Positions 36,228-44,186 of a DNA stretch of 64,000 bases are shown here, in pieces. The stretch spans positions 124,001 through 188,000 of the forward strand of contig NZ_VORM01000001.1 of assembly GCF_007997225.1 (NCBI RefSeq), read 5' to 3'. A program made the translations under genes and the position numbers. Below the pieces are notes generated by a model. The model was not told where the DNA came from, ran no database searches, and saw only the letters and a program-made list of their open reading frames with translations. The stretch comes from Subsaximicrobium wynnwilliamsii (GTDB lineage: Bacteria; Bacteroidota; Bacteroidia; Flavobacteriales; Flavobacteriaceae). Each line of letters starts with the position of its first letter. Position 1 is the first letter of the stretch.

Positions 36228-37769
36228 ATGAACGATTCTAAATACCGCTACATCCTTTACCTCATCGTGCTGGTCATCATTGCCACAATTGGGATACAAG
36301 CCTATTGGAATTATAAAAATTACCTCGCCAATAAGCAACAGTTGATTAATGATGTACAAGTGAGTCTGGACGGGGCGATTGACGACTATTACGCCAACCT
36401 CGCCGAACGAAGCACTATTGGTTTTGGCATAGAGGATATGACGCAAAAGGAGTTTTTGAGCAATGGCAAATTTGATAGCATCTTGGATGGTATTGAAATG
36501 TCTGAAACCGACGGCTTTAGTGGTCTAGAATCGATTGACCCTAAATTGATTGAAGGCATTGCTATTGTTAAGGGCATTAACGCAGACTCTATCTTGTCGC
36601 GCCTTCAAATAAAAGGATCTGTTTTAAATAACAAAAAATTTAGTCCCGCTTCCCAATTGGCAGAAAACGCTCAAAAAGACCTTTTGACCTCAAAAAACGT
36701 ACGACTCCTAACCTCAAAGGTCATTATTTCGATGACCACAGATTCGCTTTCTCTTGTAGGAATTGACACATTATTACAGGCAGAATTGTTGCGAAAAGAC
36801 ATTGTGATAAATTACCTTATTGCTTATAAAGACCCATCGGCAGATATGGATTATTATGATGCAATTGATAAAAATCTGGAGACCATTGATTCCCTTAAAT
36901 ATTCCAGTTATCTGCAAACAAGCTCTAAGTCCACTTTTCTTCCGAAGCAAAGTGAACTGAGCATTTTATTTAGCAATATAACAGAAACCATTTTTAAACG
37001 TATCGCCATAGGCCTCATCATTTCAACAGTCTTGGTCTTAACGGTAATCTCCTGCCTATTCTACCTCCTACACATCATCAACCAGCAAAAACAATTGGCA
37101 GAAGTGAAAAATGACCTCATCAACAACATTACCCACGAATTTAAAACCCCAATTTCAACCATTGGCGTGGCCTTGGAAAGCTTAGGTCATTTTGATGGCC
37201 TTAGCGATAAAGACCGCACCCAACGCTATTTGCAATTGAGTAAGGCGCAATTATCTAAACTGAATGTCATGGTCGAAAAACTTTTGGAAACCGCCACATT
37301 GGATAGCGAAGCGATTGAACTGCAATTGGAATCTGTAAATCTCAATGCACTGCTGAAACAATTGGTTGAAAAACATGGGTTTCAGCACAAAGACAAATCG
37401 ATTGTTTTAAAGCCTTCCGAAGTAGAGATCACTATACATGTAGATGCCTTTCATTTTGAAAATGCCATCAATAACATCCTCGATAATGCCTTGAAATATG
37501 GAGGTTCTGAAATTGATATTTCTTCGGAAGTACTGCGGGATTCGGTTGAAATCCTGATTTCAGATTCTGGCAGCAGCTTGACCAAAGGGCAGAAAGAACA
37601 GGTTTTCGATAAATTCTACCGCGTCCCCAAAGGGAATCAACATGATGTGAAAGGCTTTGGCATCGGACTTTATTACAGTAAGAAAATCATTGAAAAACAC
37701 CAAGGCCGTATTGTTTTGGAACTAAAATCGAATCTAACCACCTTTAAAATCAGCCTTCCAAATGGATAA
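36228..37769 (+). CDS. Sensor histidine kinase
   Basis: Membrane sensor kinase of 513 residues. TM1 spans about 8-27, followed by a roughly 230-residue periplasmic sensor region with no recognised domain and TM2 at about 258-284. The HisKA dimerisation helix has the H-box NNITHEFKTPIST (phospho-accepting His303), and the HATPase domain shows NAINNILDNALKYGG (N-box), ISDSGSS and GFGIGLYYSKKI. It overlaps the response regulator by 8 bp. It is divergent from the envelope series, which makes those genes likely targets. The signal is unknown. Confidence 0.92.
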   Translation: MNDSKYRYILYLIVLVIIATIGIQAYWNYKNYLANKQQLINDVQVSLDGAIDDYYANLAERSTIGFGIEDMTQKEFLSNGKFDSILDGIEMSETDGFSGLESIDPKLIEGIAIVKGINADSILSRLQIKGSVLNNKKFSPASQLAENAQKDLLTSKNVRLLTSKVIISMTTDSLSLVGIDTLLQAELLRKDIVINYLIAYKDPSADMDYYDAIDKNLETIDSLKYSSYLQTSSKSTFLPKQSELSILFSNITETIFKRIAIGLIISTVLVLTVISCLFYLLHIINQQKQLAEVKNDLINNITHEFKTPISTIGVALESLGHFDGLSDKDRTQRYLQLSKAQLSKLNVMVEKLLETATLDSEAIELQLESVNLNALLKQLVEKHGFQHKDKSIVLKPSEVEITIHVDAFHFENAINNILDNALKYGGSEIDISSEVLRDSVEILISDSGSSLTKGQKEQVFDKFYRVPKGNQHDVKGFGIGLYYSKKIIEKHQGRIVLELKSNLTTFKISLPNG

Positions 37770-38442
37770 ACCCATCACGATTCTATTGGCCGAAGATGAA
37801 CCAGCCTTAGGCCAAATCATCAAGGAGAGTCTGGAAACCCGACATTTTAAAGTGCTTTTGTGCGCTAATGGCGAAACTGCGCTTGAAACTTATAGAAACC
37901 AAGAACCCGAACTTTTGGTGCTGGATGTGATGATGCCCAAAAAAGACGGTTTTACCCTAGCCAAGGAGATTAGGGCCATAGACGAGCAGATCCCAATCAT
38001 CTTCCTTACCGCCAAATCCCAGACCCAAGATGTGGTTGAAGGCTTCAGCATTGGCGGAAATGACTATCTGAAAAAACCGTTTTCGATGGAAGAACTAATC
38101 GTGAGAATCGACAATTTATTGCATCGAAAAACCCTTCAAATCACTTCGGAACTACTGGAAATTGGCAAATACCATTTCAATTTCCCCAAACAGTTGCTCT
38201 TTTTTGAAAATGCTTCAGTACAGCTAACCCATCGCGAAGCGCACTTACTCTTCCATCTGGTAAAGAACAAAAACAAAGTACTGGATCGTTCTTTGATCCT
38301 GAATAAACTCTGGGGCAATGACGATTTCTTTTCCGCCAGAAGCATGGACGTATTTATCTCCAAACTCCGCAAAAAACTGCAACAAGATGCTGAAGTCCAA
38401 ATCATAAATGTGCGCGGGTTTGGGTATAAGTTGGTGTTTTAA
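37762..38442 (+). CDS. OmpR-family response regulator
   Basis: 226 residues: a receiver domain with acidic pair ED (11-12), phospho-acceptor Asp55 in LLVLDVMMPKKDG, Thr in IIFLTAKS and the conserved Lys in YLKKPF. A winged-helix DNA-binding domain follows (LTHREAHLLFHLVKNKNKVLDRSLILNKLWG, then SMDVFISKLRKKL and VRGFGYKLVF). It overlaps the kinase gene, so the two are translated together. The TTAAC direct repeats upstream of the kinase are a plausible autoregulatory binding site. Confidence 0.93.
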   Translation: MDKPITILLAEDEPALGQIIKESLETRHFKVLLCANGETALETYRNQEPELLVLDVMMPKKDGFTLAKEIRAIDEQIPIIFLTAKSQTQDVVEGFSIGGNDYLKKPFSMEELIVRIDNLLHRKTLQITSELLEIGKYHFNFPKQLLFFENASVQLTHREAHLLFHLVKNKNKVLDRSLILNKLWGNDDFFSARSMDVFISKLRKKLQQDAEVQIINVRGFGYKLVF

Positions 38443-38449
38443 TTTCAGT

Positions 38450-38525
38450 CGCAGTTTTCAGTTGTAGTTTTCAGTTACCTTCCTTTGTTAATATTGGTTT
38501 TTCAGTAGTTTTCAGTCGCAATTAT
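38450..38525. repeat. CAGTTTTCAGT-type tandem repeat
   Basis: Several imperfect copies of GTTTTCAGT and CAGTCGCA follow the response regulator stop codon. It is a simple-sequence spacer with no gene. Confidence 0.6.
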
Positions 38526-38616
38526 CTTCTAACCCTATATTAAAGCGAAGGCAAGTTTCATTAGTTGAGAATTGGATTGGTTTTTGTAACTTGCTTTGTG
38601 ATTCAATCCTTTCAAT

Positions 38617-38811
38617 ATGCATGCCAATAGAAAAGAAAACTTGATGGATTGGCTAAAAACTATTGACGATGAGCACATTCTTCTCAAAATTGAAGCCATT
38701 AAAAAACAGAACGCATTTGATTTTGACAAAGCTATGCGCGAAGGTCTAACCTCTGAGCAATTTAAGGCTGAGATGAAAAAACGCATAGACACCTACGACA
38801 CAAGAAAATGA
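38617..38811 (+). CDS. Small antitoxin-like protein
   Basis: 64 residues (54 if the second ATG at 38644 is used, giving MDWLKTIDDEHILLKIEAIK). The pattern of a WLxxIDDxxILxKI helix followed by an acidic FDFDKAMREGLTSEQFKAEMKKRI tail resembles the antitoxin half of RelE/ParE-type modules common in flavobacteria. It has no DNA-binding fold that I can name with certainty. Its stop overlaps the start of a 37-codon ORF in toxin position (ATGA). The partner seems truncated, so this is probably an orphan antitoxin. Function is assigned by resemblance only. Confidence 0.5.
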   Translation: MHANRKENLMDWLKTIDDEHILLKIEAIKKQNAFDFDKAMREGLTSEQFKAEMKKRIDTYDTRK

Positions 38812-38921
38812 TAATTTGGAAGCAACAGGTTTTAGATTATTTTGAAGGCCTTTTTTATGCTATTTATGATGATAACCATATTGAGGACTCAAAATGGCTA
38901 AATAATGATTATTTGCAATGA
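38808..38921 (+). pseudogene. 37-codon ORF, possibly a truncated toxin N-terminus
   Basis: It reads MIIWKQQVLDYFEGLFYAIY and continues for 17 residues. It is joined by ATGA overlaps to the antitoxin-like gene before it and the secreted protein gene after it. The xIxWxxxVLxYFxxLxxxLY start recalls ParE/RelE-like toxins of Bacteroidota, but the rest of the fold is missing. Either the toxin was deleted or the ORF serves only to couple translation. Confidence 0.35.
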
Positions 38922-39700
38922 ATTTATCAAAACTCTTTCTCCTACTATTTTGCGCTTCCTGTTTTTCCCAAACCAGCATCAAGGCTACTTTTATCGATGC
39001 TACAGCATTGACAGCCGATCATTTGATAGCCATAGATAATTTTGGCACCCTATATTACACCAAAAATAATATCTTCAACCAAGTAAAAGCCAATAAACCG
39101 GCACTCAATTACAGCAACGTGCAATTGGGGATCATTACTTCGGTTAATGCCTTCAATCCTTTAAAAATAAATATCTTTTATCAGGACTTCAATACGGTGG
39201 TGATTTTAGATAACCGATTGGCAGAAATTTACAAGATTGATTTCAACACCATTCAGCCTTATAAAAACGTGACCCATATTAGTACAGGTTACGACAACAC
39301 CATCTGGATATTCAATCAAGACTTACAGCAGTTAGAGCTTTTTGACTACAAGACCGAGCGAATCAGGGTTACAACAATCCCTGTGCAATCCAATGTTTTG
39401 GACCTCAAGAGCGATTACAACCATTGCTGGATGCTTACCGAGAAGTTTCTGTACCAATACTCCTATTTTGGCAGTCTCATCTCCAAGATCAAAAACGAGG
39501 GGTTCAAAGCCATAGCTGTGGAAAATGAAAATTGCCTCATCCAAACCAGCGATTCCTATCTTTACAAAGCCAAGGATCGCGAGGACTTAATTCCTTTGGC
39601 AATGCCCAAATTGTTAATAAATCAGTTTTTATTGGCCAACCAAACCTTGTATATTTACGAGCTCGATAGACTCCATAGATACCAACTTAAAATCAAATAG
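38918..39700 (+). CDS. Secreted protein, probable beta-propeller-like
   Basis: 260 residues with a signal peptide (MNLSKLFLLLFCASCFSQ). A Cys in this segment could also be a lipobox, but the -3 to -1 context fits poorly. The mature chain is a run of short beta-strands with regular spacing (LIAIDNFGTLYYTKNN, NTVVILDNRLAEIYKI, NTIWIFNQDLQQLELFDYK, DSYLYKAKD), as in propeller or WD-like folds. No catalytic motif was seen. It lies 2 bp upstream of the deoxynucleoside kinase gene, probably in one transcript. Function is unknown. Confidence 0.7.
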   Translation: MNLSKLFLLLFCASCFSQTSIKATFIDATALTADHLIAIDNFGTLYYTKNNIFNQVKANKPALNYSNVQLGIITSVNAFNPLKINIFYQDFNTVVILDNRLAEIYKIDFNTIQPYKNVTHISTGYDNTIWIFNQDLQQLELFDYKTERIRVTTIPVQSNVLDLKSDYNHCWMLTEKFLYQYSYFGSLISKIKNEGFKAIAVENENCLIQTSDSYLYKAKDREDLIPLAMPKLLINQFLLANQTLYIYELDRLHRYQLKIK

Positions 39701-39702
39701 TT

Positions 39703-40317
39703 ATGCACGTTGCAGTTGCAGGAAACATTGGCGCTGGCAAGACCACGCTCACAAATTTACTCGCCAAACATTACCGCTGGGAACCGCAATTGGAAGACGT
39801 GGTAGACAATCCCTATCTGGATGACTTTTACAACCAGATGGAACGTTGGAGCTTTAATCTACAAGTCTATTTTTTAAACTCCCGTTTTCGTCAAATCAAA
39901 CTAATTCATGAGAGTGGGAAGGATATTATCCAAGACCGCACCATCTATGAGGATGCCCATATTTTCGCACCTAATTTGCACGCCATGGGCCTCATGACCA
40001 ACCGTGATTTTGAAAACTACAAATCGCTTTTTGATTTGATGCAGACCTTCGTTGAAGGTCCAGACTTGTTGATTTACTTGAGAAGCTCTATTCAAAATTT
40101 GGTGGCACAGATCCATAAACGCGGTCGGGATTATGAAAACTCCATCAGCATCGATTACCTAAGCAGGTTGAATGAGCGCTACGAAGCCTGGGTGCATGGG
40201 TATGACAAGGGCAATTTGCTCATCATTGATGTGGATCAACTCGATTTTGTGAGCAGTCCCGAAGATTTGGGCTTCGTCATCAATAAAATCGATGCCCAAA
40301 TCAATGGGCTCTTTTAA
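39703..40317 (+). CDS. Deoxynucleoside kinase
   Basis: P-loop kinase of the deoxyadenosine/deoxyguanosine kinase family, 204 residues, which phosphorylates salvaged deoxynucleosides in the cytoplasm. The Walker A loop GNIGAGKTT is at 7-15. QDRTIYEDAHIFA (the DR[ST]-type motif with catalytic and sugar-binding residues) lies at about 77-89, and the lid region HKRGRDYENSISIDYL is near 144-159. It ends GLF and is complete. The substrate preference cannot be told from the sequence. Confidence 0.88.
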   Translation: MHVAVAGNIGAGKTTLTNLLAKHYRWEPQLEDVVDNPYLDDFYNQMERWSFNLQVYFLNSRFRQIKLIHESGKDIIQDRTIYEDAHIFAPNLHAMGLMTNRDFENYKSLFDLMQTFVEGPDLLIYLRSSIQNLVAQIHKRGRDYENSISIDYLSRLNERYEAWVHGYDKGNLLIIDVDQLDFVSSPEDLGFVINKIDAQINGLF

Positions 40318-40477
40318 AGCTTAGCATTTAGCTAACATAATCCCTGTTTTTAATTCCTTATTTTACGGGCCTGAAAGGCGCACATTCATAATTCATCAGC
40401 CAATGAAATGATGGATCGCGAATAGCCGCTGCCGGCAGGCAGGGAGGTGTGCCCATAAAACCAATAGACATTAACAC

Positions 40478-42502
40478 ATGAAATTATACAACTCTAAATT
40501 TTATCATCGTGACCTGTCATGGCTTCGGTTCAACCACCGTGTCCTTCAGGAAGCTTCAGATAAGTTGAATCCGTTATATGAACGCATCAAATTCCTGGCG
40601 ATTTTCTCATCAAATCTCGACGAGTTTTTCAGGGTGCGCGTTTCAGACATTCGGCAAATAAGACAGGTTGAAAAGCCACTTCGGAAGAAACTCATAACCA
40701 AACCCAATAAAGTCTTACAGGAAATAAAAAAACAGGTCGATATCCAACAAACGGCCTTTGGAAAGGTGTTTAAGGAAGAGATCATTCCCGATCTTGAAAA
40801 GGAAAACATTTTCTTGATCGATTATCACGAATTCAGCGATTCCCAAAAAGCCATTGCCAACGATTATTTCGAGAAAACGCTGAAAGATTTGCTGGCCCTA
40901 GAAACCACCTATCACAAAAATCCAGATACCATTTTTGTTGAGAATGAAGCGTCCTACCTCTGCACCATGTCTGGCGAGACCTTACACTTGGTCAAAATTC
41001 CGGACAGTGAACCGCGTTTTTTCTCCTTTCCTTCGGAAGGTGGGAAACACTACATCAGCTTTATCGATGATATTTTAAAATACAACTTGGCGAAAATCCA
41101 TCCTGATGATGCCGTACGCTATTACGCCTTAAAGATTTCGCGAGATGCGGAATTGTACATCGAAGATGAGTTCTCGGGCGATCTCATGAAAAAAATCAAG
41201 GCTTCTCTCCCAAAACGCGACAAAGGCCAGCCCACCCGCGTGTTGATAGACGAGCGCATGCCAAAATCGTTTCAGGATATTTTAATGAAAGCCTTAGACG
41301 TTTATAATGCCGATTTGATTTTAGGCGGAAGGCACCACAATTTCAAGGACTTCTTTTCATTCCCAAATCCCACGGAAAATGAGAAACTCCATTTTGAACC
41401 CTTACCTCCCTTGCCACATCCCGTGCTATCAAAATCTAAAAACATATTTGACACCATTGAGGAAAAAGACCAATTGCTCAATTACCCCTATGAAGCTTTT
41501 GATCCTGTGATCACGCTTTTAGAGACCGCTGCCAGCGACCCAACCGTAACTGCCATCAAGATGACCTTGTATCGTCTCGCCAATGAGTCGCGATTGAATA
41601 CCGCCATTGCCAAAGCTGCAAAAAACGGAAAGGAAGTCATTTTATTTATCGAAGTAAAAGCCCGTTTTGATGAGCAAAACAACATCAAATGGGGTGCTAT
41701 TTTCAAAGAGAATGGTGCAAAAGTGATCTACAGTTATGCCGATATTAAAGTGCACTCAAAGATTCTCTACATAGAACGCTTGGTCAATGAGGAAATAAAA
41801 CGATACGCCTACATAAGCACAGGTAATTTCAACAGCAAAACTGCTGAACTCTATGCTGATTATGGTTTGATGACTGCCCATAAAAAAATAACCAAAGACC
41901 TCAACAAGGTATTTATGGTTTTGCAGGGCATCACGCTAATTCCCAAAACCAAATGCTTGCTGGTATCGCCATTTAGCACGAGACATACTTTGGAGCAGCT
42001 TGTAGATCAAGAAATGGAAAATGCCAGAGACGGAAAAGAGGCCTACATCATTTTAAAGATGAACAGCTTCCAAGACCATGCCTTGATCAAAAAACTCTAT
42101 GACGCCAACAATGTAGGCGTTAAAATCAAATTGATTGTGAGAGGGATGTGCAGCCTGGTAGCTGGCATTGAAAACCAGAGCGAGCATATTGAAGTCATTA
42201 GTATCCTCGACCGCTTTTTAGAGCACGGCCGGGTTTATATCTTCGGAAACGACGGTGACGAGATCATGTACATTGGTTCTGCCGATTGGATGACCCGAAA
42301 CCTGAAACACCGCATCGAAGTCTTGACTCCTATTTTGGATGCCGATATCCATAAAATGCTGCGCGAATTGGTGGATATCCAACTTAAGGATAACGTCAAG
42401 GCGAGAATCATTGACGCCGAACAAACCAATACTTACGTCAAGAATTCCAAACCCAAAGTGCGGGCGCAGTATGCGACTTATGCGTATTTTGAGGGGTTGT
42501 AG
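40478..42502 (+). CDS. ppk1: Polyphosphate kinase 1
   Basis: Reversible transfer of the ATP gamma-phosphate to polyphosphate. The N-terminal domain starts YHRDLSWLRFNHRVLQEA, followed by the head domain. The two phospholipase D-like catalytic domains show KVHSKILYIER (the autophosphorylated His region) and LEHGRVYIFGNDGDEIMYIGSADWMTRNL. At 674 residues it is slightly shorter than the E. coli enzyme but complete. The leader holds a GCCGGCAGGCAGG palindrome. It is the last core gene before the cassette array; its 3' end is 31 bp from the first attC-like site. Confidence 0.93.
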   Translation: MKLYNSKFYHRDLSWLRFNHRVLQEASDKLNPLYERIKFLAIFSSNLDEFFRVRVSDIRQIRQVEKPLRKKLITKPNKVLQEIKKQVDIQQTAFGKVFKEEIIPDLEKENIFLIDYHEFSDSQKAIANDYFEKTLKDLLALETTYHKNPDTIFVENEASYLCTMSGETLHLVKIPDSEPRFFSFPSEGGKHYISFIDDILKYNLAKIHPDDAVRYYALKISRDAELYIEDEFSGDLMKKIKASLPKRDKGQPTRVLIDERMPKSFQDILMKALDVYNADLILGGRHHNFKDFFSFPNPTENEKLHFEPLPPLPHPVLSKSKNIFDTIEEKDQLLNYPYEAFDPVITLLETAASDPTVTAIKMTLYRLANESRLNTAIAKAAKNGKEVILFIEVKARFDEQNNIKWGAIFKENGAKVIYSYADIKVHSKILYIERLVNEEIKRYAYISTGNFNSKTAELYADYGLMTAHKKITKDLNKVFMVLQGITLIPKTKCLLVSPFSTRHTLEQLVDQEMENARDGKEAYIILKMNSFQDHALIKKLYDANNVGVKIKLIVRGMCSLVAGIENQSEHIEVISILDRFLEHGRVYIFGNDGDEIMYIGSADWMTRNLKHRIEVLTPILDADIHKMLRELVDIQLKDNVKARIIDAEQTNTYVKNSKPKVRAQYATYAYFEGL

Positions 42503-42532
42503 TTTGAGATTTGTGATTTTGGAATTTTGAAG

Positions 42533-42672
42533 GGGATAATGATGACGGTTATAATATGAAAAGTAGGCGATTAAGAAGCACGAAACTTTCGGTTAAACAC
42601 GAAGTTTGATACGAACCAAAAGCTTCAAATTTATTGCTATTTCGCCTATTTTTTATATACATTATTATCTGC
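42533..42672 (-). repeat. attC-like site A (left end of cassette array)
   Basis: Imperfect long palindrome: GGATAATGATG..TATAATATGAAAAGTAGGCGA on the left mirrors TCGCCTATTTTTTATATACATTATTATC on the right. The right edge, ATTATCTGC (42664-42672), is the complement of GCAGATAAC at 45882-45890, so these two cores bound one cassette. The stop codon of the serine hydrolase gene lies inside the site, as often seen in integron cassettes. Confidence 0.65.
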
Positions 42673-44115
42673 TGGCTTTTCTCCAGTCTTCAGTATGTAG
42701 TTCGGTATCATTTCGTTCGGTGGTGTACTTTTCCCATAAAGTGCATATGAATTGTAATTTCCGCCCGTAAACACGGTAATCATATCCAGTTCGGGCCAAA
42801 TATTGATTTTTTGTCCACCGTTACCCGAAGCTAAATACGAATTGTATTTTTGTCCGTCAATTACAAAATATTTATGTTCCCACAAATACCCGTAATCTCC
42901 TTCGTCCATATCAAATGTTTTGTTAATCCAACTTTCGGAAATTATTTGCTTGTCTTTCCATTTACCGCCATCTTTAAATAGCTTCGCCAACTTTATCAAG
43001 TCCCTTGGAGTAAGATACATTTGACTAAACGTTGTCATACTTGCCTGATTCGGTTCGAAAGTCCAATCATAATTCGAGACTCCCAATGGGTTAAATAGGT
43101 TTTCTTTTGCAAAATCTTCGATGTTTTTACTAGTTGCCATCTCAACCAAACTACCCAAAGTCAAAGCACAACCTGTACAATAGGATGATGATTTCCCAGA
43201 TTCTTTGACCATTGGTAAATCAAGAGTGTATTTTACCCAATCTTTGCTTGCCATCATTGCTTGCTCGTTTCCTTTGCTTTTAGGGTTATCATTTTCACAG
43301 TCCATACCGTGTCGGTACATTAAGAAATTTTCTATAGTAATTTCTTTTTTTCGGTCATCCAAATTTGCAATTTCCGAGTATGTTGAATTGAAATAAGGTA
43401 AGAGTTTATCTTTTTCACTTTTTATGAATCCTTGGTCAATGGCAATTCCAAGAATTCCGCCAATGAACGGTTTTGTGGCAGACCTTAATTGATGCGGTAT
43501 ATTTTCATCATAACCGTAGAAATATTCTTCAAGTACCAATTTGTTATTCTTGTAAATTAAGATGCTGTGCACATCAGGAAATTTTCCTTTTATGGTTTCT
43601 TTGACCATATCGATTATAGGTTCGGGATTTTTGAATTCATCTTCTAAACTGCCCGTTTCTAGTCCATCTTCGGTTTTTTTGGGTTTATGATAAACGTAGC
43701 TATCAGGATTATGAAATAATTCTTTTCTCGGGAACATTTCCGTTTTTTCAATTTCGGAAGTAATTAGTTTAAATTCTAGTCCATCAGTTCTGTACCCTTT
43801 AACTCGATTGGTTTTGTCTCGTTCAAAAACGACTGGAACATCCTGAATATTGGTAAAACTATCCAAGGCGATATGTTTTAAAGGGTATTTCGCGTTATCT
43901 ACGATTGCATAAAGTGTTGTGTCAAGTTCAGACGCTACAATGTCGAGTGTAGTTTTATCTACATATTCATATTCATAGTTTCCTTCATATTCCAAAAGTT
44001 TTTCATAATCCGATTTTTCTTTCGGTGATGAACATCCAAAAGCCAGTATTACGATCATCAATAGCAACGGGAATGTTTTTTTAAAATTATTTTTTCTGAT
44101 TGTTTGTATTTCCAT
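42646..44115 (-). CDS. Beta-lactamase-family serine hydrolase (lipoprotein)
   Basis: 489 residues. A lipoprotein signal (VILAFGCSS, Cys28) is followed by a beta domain at about 40-125 that resembles the C-terminal domain of the neighbouring 44.2-kb protein. The penicillin-binding/beta-lactamase fold then has the SxxK motif in LRSATKPFIGG (Ser212, Lys215), RHGMDC in the YxN area, and a SGNGGQKINIWPE C-terminal motif. It is probably an esterase or peptidase acting in the periplasm or at the surface, not necessarily a beta-lactamase. Its last nine codons fall inside attC-like site A. It shares cassette 6 with the HTH/DJ-1 gene, which lies 71 bp upstream. Confidence 0.8.
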   Translation of the reverse strand: MEIQTIRKNNFKKTFPLLLMIVILAFGCSSPKEKSDYEKLLEYEGNYEYEYVDKTTLDIVASELDTTLYAIVDNAKYPLKHIALDSFTNIQDVPVVFERDKTNRVKGYRTDGLEFKLITSEIEKTEMFPRKELFHNPDSYVYHKPKKTEDGLETGSLEDEFKNPEPIIDMVKETIKGKFPDVHSILIYKNNKLVLEEYFYGYDENIPHQLRSATKPFIGGILGIAIDQGFIKSEKDKLLPYFNSTYSEIANLDDRKKEITIENFLMYRHGMDCENDNPKSKGNEQAMMASKDWVKYTLDLPMVKESGKSSSYCTGCALTLGSLVEMATSKNIEDFAKENLFNPLGVSNYDWTFEPNQASMTTFSQMYLTPRDLIKLAKLFKDGGKWKDKQIISESWINKTFDMDEGDYGYLWEHKYFVIDGQKYNSYLASGNGGQKINIWPELDMITVFTGGNYNSYALYGKSTPPNEMIPNYILKTGEKPADNNVYKK

Positions 44116-44186
44116 AAATATATATTTATTAGACTAATAAAATTGTAGAATCAGCAGTTGCTATATCTCTTTAAAATTGTTAATCG

